Shown: positions 44,237 through 53,972 of the stretch, one piece after another | Layout: each line of letters begins with the position of its first letter | How positions within the stretch are numbered: the first letter of the stretch is position 1 | Source of the DNA: Anaeromassilibacillus sp001305115 | GTDB taxonomy: Bacteria; Bacillota; Clostridia; Oscillospirales; Acutalibacteraceae | Length of the DNA: 64,000 nt | Assembly (NCBI GenBank): GCA_042854365.1 | Contig: AP031437.1 | Location: 2,728,001 to 2,792,000, forward strand | Reading direction: 5' to 3' | Program-made: the position numbers and the translations under genes | Notes under the pieces: model-generated | The model's database searches: none | Seen by the model: only the letters and a program-made list of their open reading frames with translations | What the model was told of the DNA's origin: nothing

Positions 44237-45964
44237 ATGTATTTGAAACGACTTCTCGCCTTCCTATGCTGCTTTGCCTTTGTTTTCTGTCTATTCCCCT
44301 CCTCTGCCTTTGCAACGGGCGGAAACGGAAACATAGATGGCGGCGGTGGCAGCATGGGTCACGGCACAAGCAGCAACTTCTGGAATTCAGGCAATGATGG
44401 TGTCCGCATTACTGTTGTTGACGCATCCAGCGGAACTGCCGTATCTTCTCCGCTGGACTTTTCAAACCGGACGCAGAAGACCAGTCTTCTCCATTTTGGC
44501 AAAGTCAACAAACTGCAATACCTGGGCGGCACCGGCCTCTCCCTCCAGTCCGGCGTTGCCTATTCCTGCATCAGACCTGCACAATCTATGCCCACAATCG
44601 TCAGCAGCAAGGGGCAGAGCAACATCGAAGCCATCAAACGGTATTTCTGTTCTGAATATGCGTGCATGATGGTCGCTCAGGCAGCCGGAGTCGATTATGA
44701 GCGGATGATTGCCGGCGAGTACAAGCTGCTGATCGAGCCCATTGCCTATTTCACGCACAACGGCCAGTATTACTGCATGACAGCTACTGAAGCCGGCTTG
44801 TATGATCAGATGTCCGGCGGCAATCTGCGAAAAACCATGACCTCACTTACCCATAAAAACCTGCCGCTGTCAATGTTCCTGGAATTCAGCGACCTTGGCA
44901 TCTCCGCCTGGACAGGCAGCACCACTGGAAAGCAGAACAATTCCGACATCATCAGCACCCTTGGCGTTGGTATCGTCTGGTTTGATGAAGCTCCGCCGGA
45001 AGGAGAAATTGAGGCCCCTGATGTCGAATACCGAGTAGATACGGATGTGATCACCGCCGTCACACTGCGGACAGATCAGGATCTGACGCCGGATAATCCG
45101 GCATCGGTTACCTTCCATATTCTCGGCACCACCTACCGGGTCAATGATATAGTGATCCCAGCCGGTGACAGTCAGGTAGTCTGGGTCAAATGGCATACCC
45201 CCTCCACCCCACAGACCGTGACCATTACAGTATCTGTCAGCGGCGCCTATACCGCTCAGGATACCTTTGTCGCAAAAATCGTGGATCTGAATGAGCACAT
45301 TCCACCTGACCCTGTGGCAACCGACACGAATCCCGGCTACTCTGTGCCGCCCCTCCCCAGTGAAACGCAGAAGCTCACTGCCAACTGGGGCGTCTGGAGC
45401 TGCTACTGGGTGCCTGTATGGGTATGGTGCGACCACGGTGAAGATGGCGGGCACTGGGTGGATGAAGGATATTGGGAATACGAATATACGGGCTACTCCG
45501 CTTCCATCAGCGGCGAGATGTCCCTAATGCCAGACGATATTGTACCCACAGCATCCGGCAAGACGATGAAAAGCGGGTACGGCGTTAAAACCGAAGTGCG
45601 GGCAACGCTGTCCACAGATGCCCCGACCAGCCACATTACTTATCCCCAAACTGCTTTTTCCGTATTTCCTGAGTTCCAGTATCAGACCTATCTGCGGCTT
45701 CTGCAGCGTTCCGGCGGCCAAAGTGCAAAATTCATCTTCAAGCCCAACGAATTTTCCACCTATGACCGGACAGTGCATTTCACACCGCTGTGGTTCCCCG
45801 ATGCCACCGACTACACCATCTATACACAGGTGTGGGATACCTGGACTCCTGACGGCATGTTATCCATCAACCTAAATGACTATGTTTCGATCCAAGGGAG
45901 CCTTTATGATGACTGGGTGCGCCCATATAGCTTCACATATATGCGTGAAGCGTGGGATAGATAA
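44237..45964 (+). CDS. Large secreted protein of the Tad locus (3' end split by the intron)
   Basis: 575 residues as read. A signal peptide (LLAFLCCFAFVFCLFPSSAFA) is followed by a Gly/Ser-rich start, an ordered domain with several Tyr and Met, an Ig-like beta part (VTFHILGTTYRVND ... VTITVSVSG, ~300-355) and a Trp-rich segment with CYWVPVWVWCDHGEDGG. It may be a pilus tip or adhesin (inference). Unspliced, it reads 16 codons into the intron to TAG/TAA at 45964. After splicing at 45916/48438 it ends DDWTNRE with a stop at 48452. ATG 44237 follows GGAATGGAG. Confidence 0.65.
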   Translation: MYLKRLLAFLCCFAFVFCLFPSSAFATGGNGNIDGGGGSMGHGTSSNFWNSGNDGVRITVVDASSGTAVSSPLDFSNRTQKTSLLHFGKVNKLQYLGGTGLSLQSGVAYSCIRPAQSMPTIVSSKGQSNIEAIKRYFCSEYACMMVAQAAGVDYERMIAGEYKLLIEPIAYFTHNGQYYCMTATEAGLYDQMSGGNLRKTMTSLTHKNLPLSMFLEFSDLGISAWTGSTTGKQNNSDIISTLGVGIVWFDEAPPEGEIEAPDVEYRVDTDVITAVTLRTDQDLTPDNPASVTFHILGTTYRVNDIVIPAGDSQVVWVKWHTPSTPQTVTITVSVSGAYTAQDTFVAKIVDLNEHIPPDPVATDTNPGYSVPPLPSETQKLTANWGVWSCYWVPVWVWCDHGEDGGHWVDEGYWEYEYTGYSASISGEMSLMPDDIVPTASGKTMKSGYGVKTEVRATLSTDAPTSHITYPQTAFSVFPEFQYQTYLRLLQRSGGQSAKFIFKPNEFSTYDRTVHFTPLWFPDATDYTIYTQVWDTWTPDGMLSINLNDYVSIQGSLYDDWVRPYSFTYMREAWDR

Positions 45965-46494
45965 AAATCTGCCTTTGGCAAGGCAGTGGGCAAGGTACTG
46001 ACTGCCCATCGTTATCAACTCAGCCTGCGGGGAAACCCATAAGGTGACAACAGCATGTTTGAAAAGGCATAATTCCACAAGTCACTATGTGGCGAATGAA
46101 TGTCGAAACGAAAAGCTGCGTATAAGGATAAAAGCTGGATTGCTTGAACGATAGTCAGAGGTGTTGAATCGAAGGCTATGGCGGAAAGTGACTATGAACG
46201 CCATACGGTTATAGGTGGATTCCTATGCCAGTCGGGAAATCACAAGTACCCTTAACCGACCGACTGCAATAAGCAGAAAATGACGAAAGTCGTATCCGAG
46301 AACGCAGTAAGCCATGTTTTATCTATTCTAAATGGGGATTGCCTAAGTTGGAACGCAGAACGCTCTGCTATGGGATTTAGTCCCTGAATATCCGATATGG
46401 CAACGGAGCTCTGGTAGTAGTCCGGGCAAGGGAAAACCTTGTACATGGCGAAGCAGAGCAGATTACCTTCAATACTAAAATATTAGAAAGGTGC

Positions 46495-48321
46495 GTGAGG
46501 CATTTGAGAAATCCGATTGAAGTATTGAAAACTCTACAAGAGAAAGCAGGCAACGAGAACTATCAATTTGAACGCCTGTACCGAAATCTGTACAACGAGG
46601 AGTTTTTCCTATTGGCATACGGAAATCTCTCTGCAAAAGAGGGAAATCTGACCAAGGGAACAGACGGCGCCACAATAGACGGAATGGGAATGGAGCGGAT
46701 TCGCAAGCTGATTGAAAGCCTGCGGAACCACAGTTACCAGCCGTCCCCTGCGAGACGTGCCTATATCCCAAAATCTAATGGAAAACGGCGTCCGTTAGGC
46801 ATACCCTCTGTTGACGATAAGCTGGTGCAGGAAGTTGTGAGGTTAATTCTCGAAAGTGTGTATGAAAGCAATTTTTCTGAACATTCGCATGGTTTTAGAC
46901 CGAACAGGAGCTGTCACACGGCACTGACCCAGATTCAAAGAAACTTCACAGGGGTTAAATGGTTCATTGAGGGGGACATCAAAGGTTATTTTGACACCAT
47001 CGACCACCATATCCTTGTGGATATTTTAAGAAGGCGCATAAAGGACGAATACCTAATCTCGCTGATATGGAAATTTCTGAAAGCCGGATACTTAGAAGAC
47101 TGGAAATTCAATCCTACCTATTCCGGCACTCCGCAAGGCTCGGTCATCAGTCCAATACTTGCCAATATCTACCTTAACGAATTCGATACCTATGTTGAAG
47201 AATACATAGAGAAATTCAACCGTGGTAAAAGACGTGAAAGAAACAGTGAGTATCGCTTTTATAGTGATGGCGCATCGAAACTGAGGGTAAAGTACCGCGG
47301 GTTATGGGAAATAATGACAGCCGATGAAAAAGAAAAAGCCAAATGTGAAGTAAATGAGCTCATGAAAAAAGCAAAACAGATTCCAGCTATGAATCCGATG
47401 GACAGCAATTACCGCCGTCTGCTCTATTGCAGGTATGCGGATGATTTTATTTGCGGAGTAATCGGAAGCAAGGAAGATGCAGAAACCATCAAGGCTGATT
47501 TTAGCCGGTACCTGAAAGAAAAGCTGGGACTGGATATGTCGGAAGAAAAGACACTGATTACACACTCAAACGAAAAAGCGGCGTTCCTTGGCTACGAAAT
47601 CGCTGTTTCCAGAAGCAATGAATACAAAAAGATAAGCAACGGACAGAAGGCAAGAACCTTTAATGGGCGTGTTCATCTATTTATGCCACATAATAAATGG
47701 GTTAAGAAGCTGACCAGTTGCGGAGCAATGGAAATCAAACAGCAGGACGGCAAAGAAATATGGAAACCGCAGGCGAGGAAAGACCTCATCAACAAAGAGC
47801 CGATTGAAATCCTAAGCATTTACAATGCCGAAATTCGTGGGCTGTACAATTATTATTGTTTGGCAAGCAACGTATGCAAGCTGCAGAAATATTACTACAT
47901 CATGGAATACAGCATGTACCAGACGTTTGCAGCGAAGTACCGTGATAATTTGCGGAAAACGATTAACAAGCATACCCGAAACGGCGTGTTTGGTGTCAGC
48001 TACACTACAAAAACCGGCAACGAGAAACGGGCGACATTCGTGAAAGGAAGCTTCCAAAAACGGACTGTCAGCTTAGATTACAGTGATGAAATCCCCTCTT
48101 ATCCTGCCGCAAAATATAGTCGGAAAAACGGCTTAATTGAGCGGTTACAGGGTGGAAAATGTGAACTATGCGGACAGCAGACCGACAATGTAAAAGTTCA
48201 TCATGTCAGGAAGCTGAAAGAATTAGCCGGTATGAAAGAATGGGAAAGAAAAATGGTTCAGATGAACAGAAAAACTCTGGTTGTTTGTAATACATGTTAT
48301 GGAAACATAACAGGCAAGTAA
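46495..48321 (+). CDS. ltrA: Group II intron reverse transcriptase/maturase
   Basis: A 608-residue intron-encoded protein. RT blocks include GTDGATIDGM, YIPKSNGKRRPLGIPSVDDK, the HGFRPNRSCHTAL block, GTPQGSVISPILANIYL and the catalytic YADD at about 314. A maturase (X) region and a C-terminal HNH-type part follow: CELCGQQTDN and KVHHVRKLKEL are intact, but the last motif reads CNTCYGNITG where family members have CxxCHxxxH, so two His are lost. The protein may splice well but cut DNA poorly (inference). The start is GTG 46495; TTG 46504 is possible. Confidence 0.93.
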   Translation: MRHLRNPIEVLKTLQEKAGNENYQFERLYRNLYNEEFFLLAYGNLSAKEGNLTKGTDGATIDGMGMERIRKLIESLRNHSYQPSPARRAYIPKSNGKRRPLGIPSVDDKLVQEVVRLILESVYESNFSEHSHGFRPNRSCHTALTQIQRNFTGVKWFIEGDIKGYFDTIDHHILVDILRRRIKDEYLISLIWKFLKAGYLEDWKFNPTYSGTPQGSVISPILANIYLNEFDTYVEEYIEKFNRGKRRERNSEYRFYSDGASKLRVKYRGLWEIMTADEKEKAKCEVNELMKKAKQIPAMNPMDSNYRRLLYCRYADDFICGVIGSKEDAETIKADFSRYLKEKLGLDMSEEKTLITHSNEKAAFLGYEIAVSRSNEYKKISNGQKARTFNGRVHLFMPHNKWVKKLTSCGAMEIKQQDGKEIWKPQARKDLINKEPIEILSIYNAEIRGLYNYYCLASNVCKLQKYYYIMEYSMYQTFAAKYRDNLRKTINKHTRNGVFGVSYTTKTGNEKRATFVKGSFQKRTVSLDYSDEIPSYPAAKYSRKNGLIERLQGGKCELCGQQTDNVKVHHVRKLKELAGMKEWERKMVQMNRKTLVVCNTCYGNITGK

Positions 48322-48339
48322 AGGTAGAGGGTAATTGGA

Positions 48340-48373
48340 GAGCCGTATACGTCGAGAGGCGTAAGTACGGTTC
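48340..48373 (+). ncRNA. Group II intron domain V (catalytic hairpin)
   Basis: A 34-base hairpin: GAGCCGTA pairs with TACGGTTC around an inner stem, with the AGC catalytic triad at 48341-48343. Domain VI and the intron end follow at 48437. Confidence 0.88.
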
Positions 48374-48437
48374 GGGGGCGAGTATCTGGAAATCTGCCGT
48401 GGCAACACGGTAAGGCGCCGGGTGCTTAGCCTACTAT

Positions 48438-48936
48438 ACCAATCGAGAATAGCCTCTGGACAGCTTACCTGCTTACCATATTTTTTGTGGTGTCCGGCTT
48501 TGCTGTCTACGATGTGCTTTACAGACGGGTGCCTGACCGGGCACTCGTCTTTTTTATCCCCTTAGCTGCCCTGGCGCCGGTCCTGCAAGGATATTTCCTG
48601 TTAAATCACGGGCTCCCGCCGCTCTTTCTCTGGCCGGTCGCCACCCATGCTCTGGTAGGCGCCCTGCTCGGCTTTTGTATTCCATTGGCAGCTGCACTGG
48701 CAACAAACGGCACCGGTCTGGGCGGCGGGGATATCAAGTTCTGCGGGATATTAGGGCTGGTCTATGGTCCTTCCGGCATGGCGCTGGTCTTTCTGACTGC
48801 CGCTGTTACCGCAATGCCTGTGATCTTTCTTCTCAGGCGGCTTTATCGAACCGGGCAGCCCCTTGCTATCCCGTTCCTGCCATTTCTCGCCTGTGGCTGC
48901 TGTACAGCGACCCTGGCCCAACTATTTTTAAGATAG
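48438..48936 (+). CDS. tadV: Tad prepilin peptidase (TadV/CpaA, A24 family), exon 2
   Basis: The bulk of a 169-residue polytopic aspartyl peptidase that cleaves prepilins at the membrane. The first Asp is in FAVYDVLYRRVPDRAL and the second in the GxGD motif GLGGGDIKFCGILGL. Its start is split off: ATGATGACTGG at 45906-45916 (exon 1, after AAGGGAG) joins base 48438 to give MMTGPIENSLWTAYLLTIFF. Without splicing only GTG 48487 remains, with no ribosome site and the first helix lost. Expression of the pilus should therefore depend on intron splicing. Confidence 0.86.
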
Positions 48937-48948
48937 GAGACAACGCTT

Positions 48949-49788
48949 ATGAAACTGAATAACCGATTCATCTTCGGTATCCTCTCCCTGCTGTTGGCGG
49001 CAGTTATCGCCTTTGTGGCACTTCCAACCATCGCCCGTCAGACCAATGGAAAAGAGGAAATCGTCCGTATCACCCAGCCGGTATTGAAAGGCGAGCAAAT
49101 CTCGTCAGAAAATGCCGAGGTGGTCGAGGTAGGCGGCTATAACCTCCCCTCCAACATCGCCCATCAGCTCTCCGATGTAAATGGTCTCTACGCTACCGCC
49201 GACTTGGCTGTGGGTGACTATATCCTTACCAGCAAGATCAGTTCTGTACCGGTTTCGTCCGATGTTGCACTCAACAGCATCCCTTCTGGTAAAGTTGCAA
49301 TCTCGCTGACCGTCAAAACACTTGCTTCCGGCCTCTCTGACAAGCTTCAGCCCGGTGACATCATCCGTATTTACCACTTTCTTGATACGGCCGCCGAAGT
49401 ACCGGAACTGCGTTTTGTCAAAGTATTGTCCGTCACCGACTCAGACGGCATCAATGTGGATAATGCCAAGGAGCCCACGGAGGATGAAGAAAAGCAGCAG
49501 TCAGCCACCATCACTGTGCTGGCAAGCCCTGAACAGGCGAAGATCATTACCGGTCTTGAAAATGACGGCGTAGCTCATGTGGCTCTTATCTCCCGCAACA
49601 ATGACAAACTGGCAGATGAGCTGCTTGCCGAGCAGGATAAGACTCTGCAGGAAATCTACTTCCCCGAAACTTTGATTGAGGAAGAAGCTGCAGATGCGGA
49701 AAATTCTGATGTTGAAAGTGAACCCCAGGAAACGGAAACTGCAGAGTCTGCACAATCTACTAATGAAACTGCACCCTCGGCAGAATAA
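48949..49788 (+). CDS. cpaB: CpaB/RcpC-like pilus assembly protein
   Basis: A 279-residue protein with one N-terminal helix (FIFGILSLLLAAVIAFVALP), then the SAF-like domain (ITQPVLKGEQISSENAEVVE), and a second conserved part with KVAISLTVKTLASGLSDKLQPGDIIRI, the CpaB signature. An acidic tail closes it. In monoderms it probably links the Tad platform to the wall. ATG 48949 follows AGGAGACAACGCTT, 12 bases after tadV. Confidence 0.82.
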   Translation: MKLNNRFIFGILSLLLAAVIAFVALPTIARQTNGKEEIVRITQPVLKGEQISSENAEVVEVGGYNLPSNIAHQLSDVNGLYATADLAVGDYILTSKISSVPVSSDVALNSIPSGKVAISLTVKTLASGLSDKLQPGDIIRIYHFLDTAAEVPELRFVKVLSVTDSDGINVDNAKEPTEDEEKQQSATITVLASPEQAKIITGLENDGVAHVALISRNNDKLADELLAEQDKTLQEIYFPETLIEEEAADAENSDVESEPQETETAESAQSTNETAPSAE

Positions 49789-49815
49789 TCAAATCAAGGA
49801 AGGAGAATCTTCGTT

Positions 49816-50610
49816 ATGGGTAAAGTTATCACCGTCTGGGGAAGCCCCGGCAGCGGCAAATCCATGTTCTGCTGTATTCTGGCCAAAGCCCTGACCCGGG
49901 ACAAGCGGAAAGCCATCATTATCAATGCCGATATGAATGTCCCTATGCTGCCGGTCTGGCTGCCGGAGCAGATCATCCAGACCAATACCTCTATCGGCCA
50001 GGTTTTGAGCAGTGTGGAGATCGATACATCTCTGGTTGCCAGTCATGTGACAGTGCTGAAAAACTATCCCTTCATTGGGATGATGGGCTATGCGGCAGGA
50101 GAAAACCCGCTGAGCTACCCAGAGGTCAAATATACCATGGTGCTGCAGCTCATTCATGCTGCCGCCAAACTGGTAGATTTCGTCATTCTGGACTGCAGCA
50201 CCAGCATGACCAATGTGTTCACTCCCGCCGCTATTGAAGCCGGCGATGTGGTCATCCGTATCCTCACCCCGGACCTAAAGGGCATCAACTACCTGAAAGC
50301 CCATCAACCTCTGCTTGTGGACGAGCGCTTCCGGTTTTCTAATCATATGACATTCGCCGGTCTGGCCCGTCCCTTCCACGCCTTGGATGAAATGGGCTAT
50401 ATCATCGGCGGGTTTGACGGCCTGCTTCCCTACAGTAAGGAGATCGACCGCTGTGCTACCGAAGGCGGTATGTTCAAGGCTATCACCTACTGTAACCCCA
50501 AATACACTGCTTCACTGAACAAGGTACTGGAAATCCTGGAGCAAATGGAACTGGCCGAGCAGTCAGAGGATGATGCGGCGTATGAATGTGAGGAGGATGC
50601 CGATGAGTAA
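49816..50610 (+). CDS. tadZ: TadZ/CpaE-like ParA-type ATPase
   Basis: A 264-residue P-loop protein of the MinD/ParA type. The N-terminal P loop is VWGSPGSGKSMF (8-19), then IINADMNVP and FVILDCSTSMTN as Walker B-like segments. No receiver domain is present, unlike proteobacterial CpaE. It would position the pilus machine at the membrane. ATG 49816 follows AAGGAAGGAGAATCTTCGTT. It overlaps the next gene by 8 bases. Confidence 0.78.
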   Translation: MGKVITVWGSPGSGKSMFCCILAKALTRDKRKAIIINADMNVPMLPVWLPEQIIQTNTSIGQVLSSVEIDTSLVASHVTVLKNYPFIGMMGYAAGENPLSYPEVKYTMVLQLIHAAAKLVDFVILDCSTSMTNVFTPAAIEAGDVVIRILTPDLKGINYLKAHQPLLVDERFRFSNHMTFAGLARPFHALDEMGYIIGGFDGLLPYSKEIDRCATEGGMFKAITYCNPKYTASLNKVLEILEQMELAEQSEDDAAYECEEDADE

Positions 50611-51979
50611 TTTGAATGATATATTCTTCACACCGGCCGCCAATCAGGAGCTGACCTATGACCAGGTACTGGAGGATGTACAGCGGTATTTTGCCGAAAA
50701 CCATGCCTCCACCATTGCCGAAGCTGGGGAAGGCAATGCAGAGCGTGCCACAAGCCTGCTGAAAGAACTGATGGAACACTACATTGTCAAACGCAAATAT
50801 GCCCTTGACGGGCTCTCTACAAAAGAACTGTGTTCCAAGCTCTATGAAGACATGGCCGGCTACTCCTTTTTGAAGAAATGGATCTATAAGCCCGGTGTTG
50901 AGGAGGTCAACATCAACGCCTACAACGACATTGAAGTAATCGAATCCAGTGGGCGCAGTATCAAGATCCCTGATAAATTCAGTTCGCCCCAGCACGCCAT
51001 CGATGTGATCCGCCGAATGCTCAACGCCTGCGGCATGGTCATTGATGATACTATGCCCAGCATTGTGGGATTTCTGGACAAGAACATCCGTATTTCGGTG
51101 GACAAAACTCCCATTGTGGATGCAGATGTAGGCGTCAATGCCTCCATCCGTATTGTCAATCAGCAGACCGTCAGTGAAGAAAAACTGCTGAACTCCGGCA
51201 GTGCCACCGCTGAAATGCTTCACTTTCTGACTGCCTGTATCCGATATGGGGTGTCCGTCTGCATTGCCGGCTCCACCGGCTCCGGCAAAACCACGATCAT
51301 GGCCTGGCTGCTGTCCAATGTGCCCAATAACCGGCGCCTTATTACCATTGAAGAAGGCAGCCGCGAATTTGATCTGGTCAAGCGGGATGCGCAGGGCAAT
51401 ATCCTTAATTCCGTGGTACATCTGCTGACCCGCCCCAGCGAGAACCCTGCGTTGAACATCAATCAGGATTTTCTTCTGGAGCGGGTGCTGCGTAAGCACC
51501 CGGATGTCATCGGCGTGGGTGAAATGCGGTCAGCGGCAGAAAGCCTGTCCGCAGCCGAAAGTTCCCGTACCGGCCATACCGTATGTACCACCATCCACTC
51601 CAACTCCTGCAACAGTACTTACCGCAGGATGATGACCCTTGCCAAACGCAAGTACAACATGGACGACTCCATCCTCATGCAGATCATGGTAGAGGCGTAT
51701 CCCATCATCGTCTTTACCAAGCAGCTGGAGGATCGTTCCCGTAAGATCATGGAGATCATCGAGGGCGAGGACTATCAGGACGGGCGGCTGATTGCCCATT
51801 CCCTATACAAATATGAAGTGGAGGACAATGTAACTGATGACCGAGGTGAAACCCGTGTGGTAGGGCACCATAAAAAAATCGGCTTGATCTCCGATTCCTT
51901 GAAGAAAAGGCTGCTGGACAATGGCATTTCCAACAAGGAATTGGAAGAATTCATGCAGCCGCCAAAGGAGGTGGGTTAA
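50603..51979 (+). CDS. tadA: Tad pilus ATPase TadA/CpaF
   Basis: A 458-residue secretion ATPase that powers pilus assembly. The helical N-terminal domain is followed by the conserved GVEEVNINAYNDIEVIESSG, Walker A AGSTGSGKTTIMAW (about 223), the Asp box LITIEEGSREFDL, Walker B DVIGVGEMRSAA and the His box TGHTVCTTIHSNSC. ATG 50603 has AGGAGGATGCCG upstream; an 11-codon extension lies inside tadZ. The gene order tadZ-A-B-C is standard. Confidence 0.93.
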   Translation: MSNLNDIFFTPAANQELTYDQVLEDVQRYFAENHASTIAEAGEGNAERATSLLKELMEHYIVKRKYALDGLSTKELCSKLYEDMAGYSFLKKWIYKPGVEEVNINAYNDIEVIESSGRSIKIPDKFSSPQHAIDVIRRMLNACGMVIDDTMPSIVGFLDKNIRISVDKTPIVDADVGVNASIRIVNQQTVSEEKLLNSGSATAEMLHFLTACIRYGVSVCIAGSTGSGKTTIMAWLLSNVPNNRRLITIEEGSREFDLVKRDAQGNILNSVVHLLTRPSENPALNINQDFLLERVLRKHPDVIGVGEMRSAAESLSAAESSRTGHTVCTTIHSNSCNSTYRRMMTLAKRKYNMDDSILMQIMVEAYPIIVFTKQLEDRSRKIMEIIEGEDYQDGRLIAHSLYKYEVEDNVTDDRGETRVVGHHKKIGLISDSLKKRLLDNGISNKELEEFMQPPKEVG

Positions 51980-52912
51980 TTGCAATGGATCTATCTTATC
52001 TGTTTTATCCTGCTCAGTGCTGGGCTTTTAGCTCTGTTTGGTGTGAAGCCGGGTGATTTTATTGACGCCTTCTTCCGCTCCCAGCGAAAATCCGCCACCT
52101 TGTCGGATGAACTGAATGTTCTCCTGGGCACGCCGGCCAAGGGCTTTTTTAATCAGGATTACGAACTGAAACAGATCTTGAAGGGCACCGGACGGGCGGA
52201 CCGCTATGAGGCAATAAAACGGCTGTCCCTGATCCTGTTCGCTGTGGGGGCTGTACTTGCCCTTTTGATTGGGAATGTGTACATGGTGCCCATTCTGGGT
52301 ATCGGTTTTTCCCTTATACCAATCTGGTATCTGCGCAGCACTGCTGCCAGCTATAAAAAGCACCTGAATGAAGAACTGGAAACCGCTATTTCCATCATCA
52401 CGACTTCCTACCTGCGTACCGAGGATCTGATCCGGTCTGTCAAGGAAAACCTGCCCTATATCAACGAGCCGGTAAAAGCCAATTTTGAAGCCTTCGTTTA
52501 TGAAGCGGAACTGATCAACGCCAATATCACCAGCGCTATCAACAGCCTGAAGATGAAGATTCCCAACCGGGTCTTCCATGAATGGTGCGGCACCCTCATC
52601 CAGTGCCAGTCCGACCGCAGTATGAAGAATACTCTGCCTACCATTAACCAGAAATTCTCCGATGTGCGTGTGGTGCAGTCGGAACTTGAGGCAATGATGC
52701 AAGGGCCGCGGCGTGAAGCCATCACCATGATATTTCTGGTTATCGCCAATGTGCCGCTGCTCTATTTCTTGAATGAGGATTGGTTCCACACCCTTATCTT
52801 CACCACACCGGGCAAAATTGCACTGGCGATCTGCGCAGCCATCATCCTATTTGCGCTGACCCAGATCATGAAACTGAGCAAGCCCATTGAATATGGAGGT
52901 GATAGCGTATGA
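51980..52912 (+). CDS. tadB: TadB-like inner-membrane platform protein
   Basis: A 310-residue T2SSF-type membrane protein. Two N-terminal helices (WIYLICFILLSAGLLALFGV, and the pair at about 85-115) surround a cytoplasmic part; the conserved T2SSF helical bundle (ELETAISIITTSYLRTEDL ... NRVFHEWCGTLIQC) is followed by two C-terminal helices. TTG 51980 starts right after the tadA stop with AAAGGAGGTGGG upstream. It overlaps tadC by 4 bases. Confidence 0.83.
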   Translation: MQWIYLICFILLSAGLLALFGVKPGDFIDAFFRSQRKSATLSDELNVLLGTPAKGFFNQDYELKQILKGTGRADRYEAIKRLSLILFAVGAVLALLIGNVYMVPILGIGFSLIPIWYLRSTAASYKKHLNEELETAISIITTSYLRTEDLIRSVKENLPYINEPVKANFEAFVYEAELINANITSAINSLKMKIPNRVFHEWCGTLIQCQSDRSMKNTLPTINQKFSDVRVVQSELEAMMQGPRREAITMIFLVIANVPLLYFLNEDWFHTLIFTTPGKIALAICAAIILFALTQIMKLSKPIEYGGDSV

Positions 52913-53787
52913 CTTTTCTGGCGCTCATCGCCATCATCTTCTTCGGTTTTGCTGTCTACAACCTGACCTGCGCCTTTGTGGACATCCCGACCAAGAAGAC
53001 CTCACAAATGATGATGCTCTCCCGCAAACAGCAGGGCACCAAAAACGAAAAGCTGCTTGATGTCTATGTGACAAAAATCGCCGGTTGGATCGCCCCTTAT
53101 TTGCGGCTGGACCGGCTCAAGCGCAATAAGGTACAACGCGCTCTGGACATTGCAGGTCTGCAGCTTACCCCGGAGGTCTATACAGCCAGAGCCTGGGTAA
53201 CTGCAGGGGCAGTTGGCCTGTGTGCCATCCCCATGGCACTTCTTATTCCGCTGCTGGTGCCTATTTTGATCGGTCTTGCAGTGGCGCTGTGGTTTTCAAC
53301 CTACTATGCAGCCTTTGATTTTGTTAAAAAGCGCCGCAAACTGATTGAGGGCGAAATCCCCCGTTTTGCTTTGACCGTCGGCCAGAGCCTTGAAAATGAC
53401 CGGGATGTACTTAAAATTCTGACTTCCTACCGCCGTGTGGCTGGGAAAGACTTCGGCGCCGAGCTGGATCAGACCATTGCTGATATGAAGACCGGCAACT
53501 ATGAAAATGCCCTCATTCGATTTGAAACCCGCATTGGCAGCCCCATGCTGTCCGATGTGATCCGTGGCCTGATTGGTGTCCTGCGCGGTGATGACCAGCG
53601 GATGTACTTCAAAATGATTACCTTCGATATGCGCCAGATCGAGCAGAACAATCTGAAAAAGGAAGCTGCCAAACGTCCCAAAAAGATCCAGCGTTACTCT
53701 ATGATGATGCTGATTTGCATTATGATCATCTATCTGGTGGTGCTCTGTACCGAGGTTATGAGTTCGCTCGGGGCATTCTTTGGCTAA
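52909..53787 (+). CDS. tadC: TadC-like inner-membrane platform protein
   Basis: A 292-residue T2SSF-type protein that pairs with TadB. The N-terminal helix (LALIAIIFFGFAVYNLTC), a central helix pair (~100-135), the conserved bundle with EGEIPRFALTVGQSLENDRD and GSPMLSDVIRGLIGVLRG, and a last helix (MMMLICIMIIYLVVLCTEVM) match TadC. It closes the core tad gene set before the next terminator. Confidence 0.83.
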   Translation: MTFLALIAIIFFGFAVYNLTCAFVDIPTKKTSQMMMLSRKQQGTKNEKLLDVYVTKIAGWIAPYLRLDRLKRNKVQRALDIAGLQLTPEVYTARAWVTAGAVGLCAIPMALLIPLLVPILIGLAVALWFSTYYAAFDFVKKRRKLIEGEIPRFALTVGQSLENDRDVLKILTSYRRVAGKDFGAELDQTIADMKTGNYENALIRFETRIGSPMLSDVIRGLIGVLRGDDQRMYFKMITFDMRQIEQNNLKKEAAKRPKKIQRYSMMMLICIMIIYLVVLCTEVMSSLGAFFG

Positions 53788-53921
53788 TCGGCATCCGCCA
53801 CGGTACTTCCGGGCGTTTTCATACCTGCTCCTCATATGGAAGACAGATACACAGGGAGGTGAGCGTTTGCACCCAAGCGATTTTCCATAGCGGCAGGTAC
53901 ACCATTCTTTTTCATCTGGAC

Positions 53922-53959
53922 TGAGCCGGACTGTTTCATCAGCCTGGCTCCATTTTTTA
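53922..53959 (+). terminator. Intrinsic terminator after tadC
   Basis: GAGCC / GGCTC with a partly paired loop, then CATTTTTT. The next ribosome site (AGGAG, 53961) begins right after it. The stretch 53788-53921 holds a ribosome-site-like GGGAGGTGAGCG followed by TTG and seven codons. Confidence 0.65.
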
Positions 53960-53972
53960 CAGGAGAATGCCT

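Larger units (their letters stand above)
45917..48437 (+). mobile_element. Group II intron with encoded RT/maturase
   Basis: A 2521-base intron. It begins GTGCGCCC, has ~570 bases of structured, non-coding domain I-IV sequence, a reverse transcriptase ORF in domain IV, a canonical domain V at 48340-48373 and ends CCTACTAT. The ends are fixed by two reading frames at once: joining 45916 to 48438 gives the upstream gene a short natural end (TNRE, stop) and gives the prepilin peptidase an ATG with a ribosome site. Unspliced, the downstream gene has neither. Confidence 0.92.

Noticed and set aside
45906..45964. Natural end of the large secreted protein at 45964
   Set aside because: The last 16 codons are intron sequence; the spliced frame gives a stop at 48452 and also repairs the tadV start.
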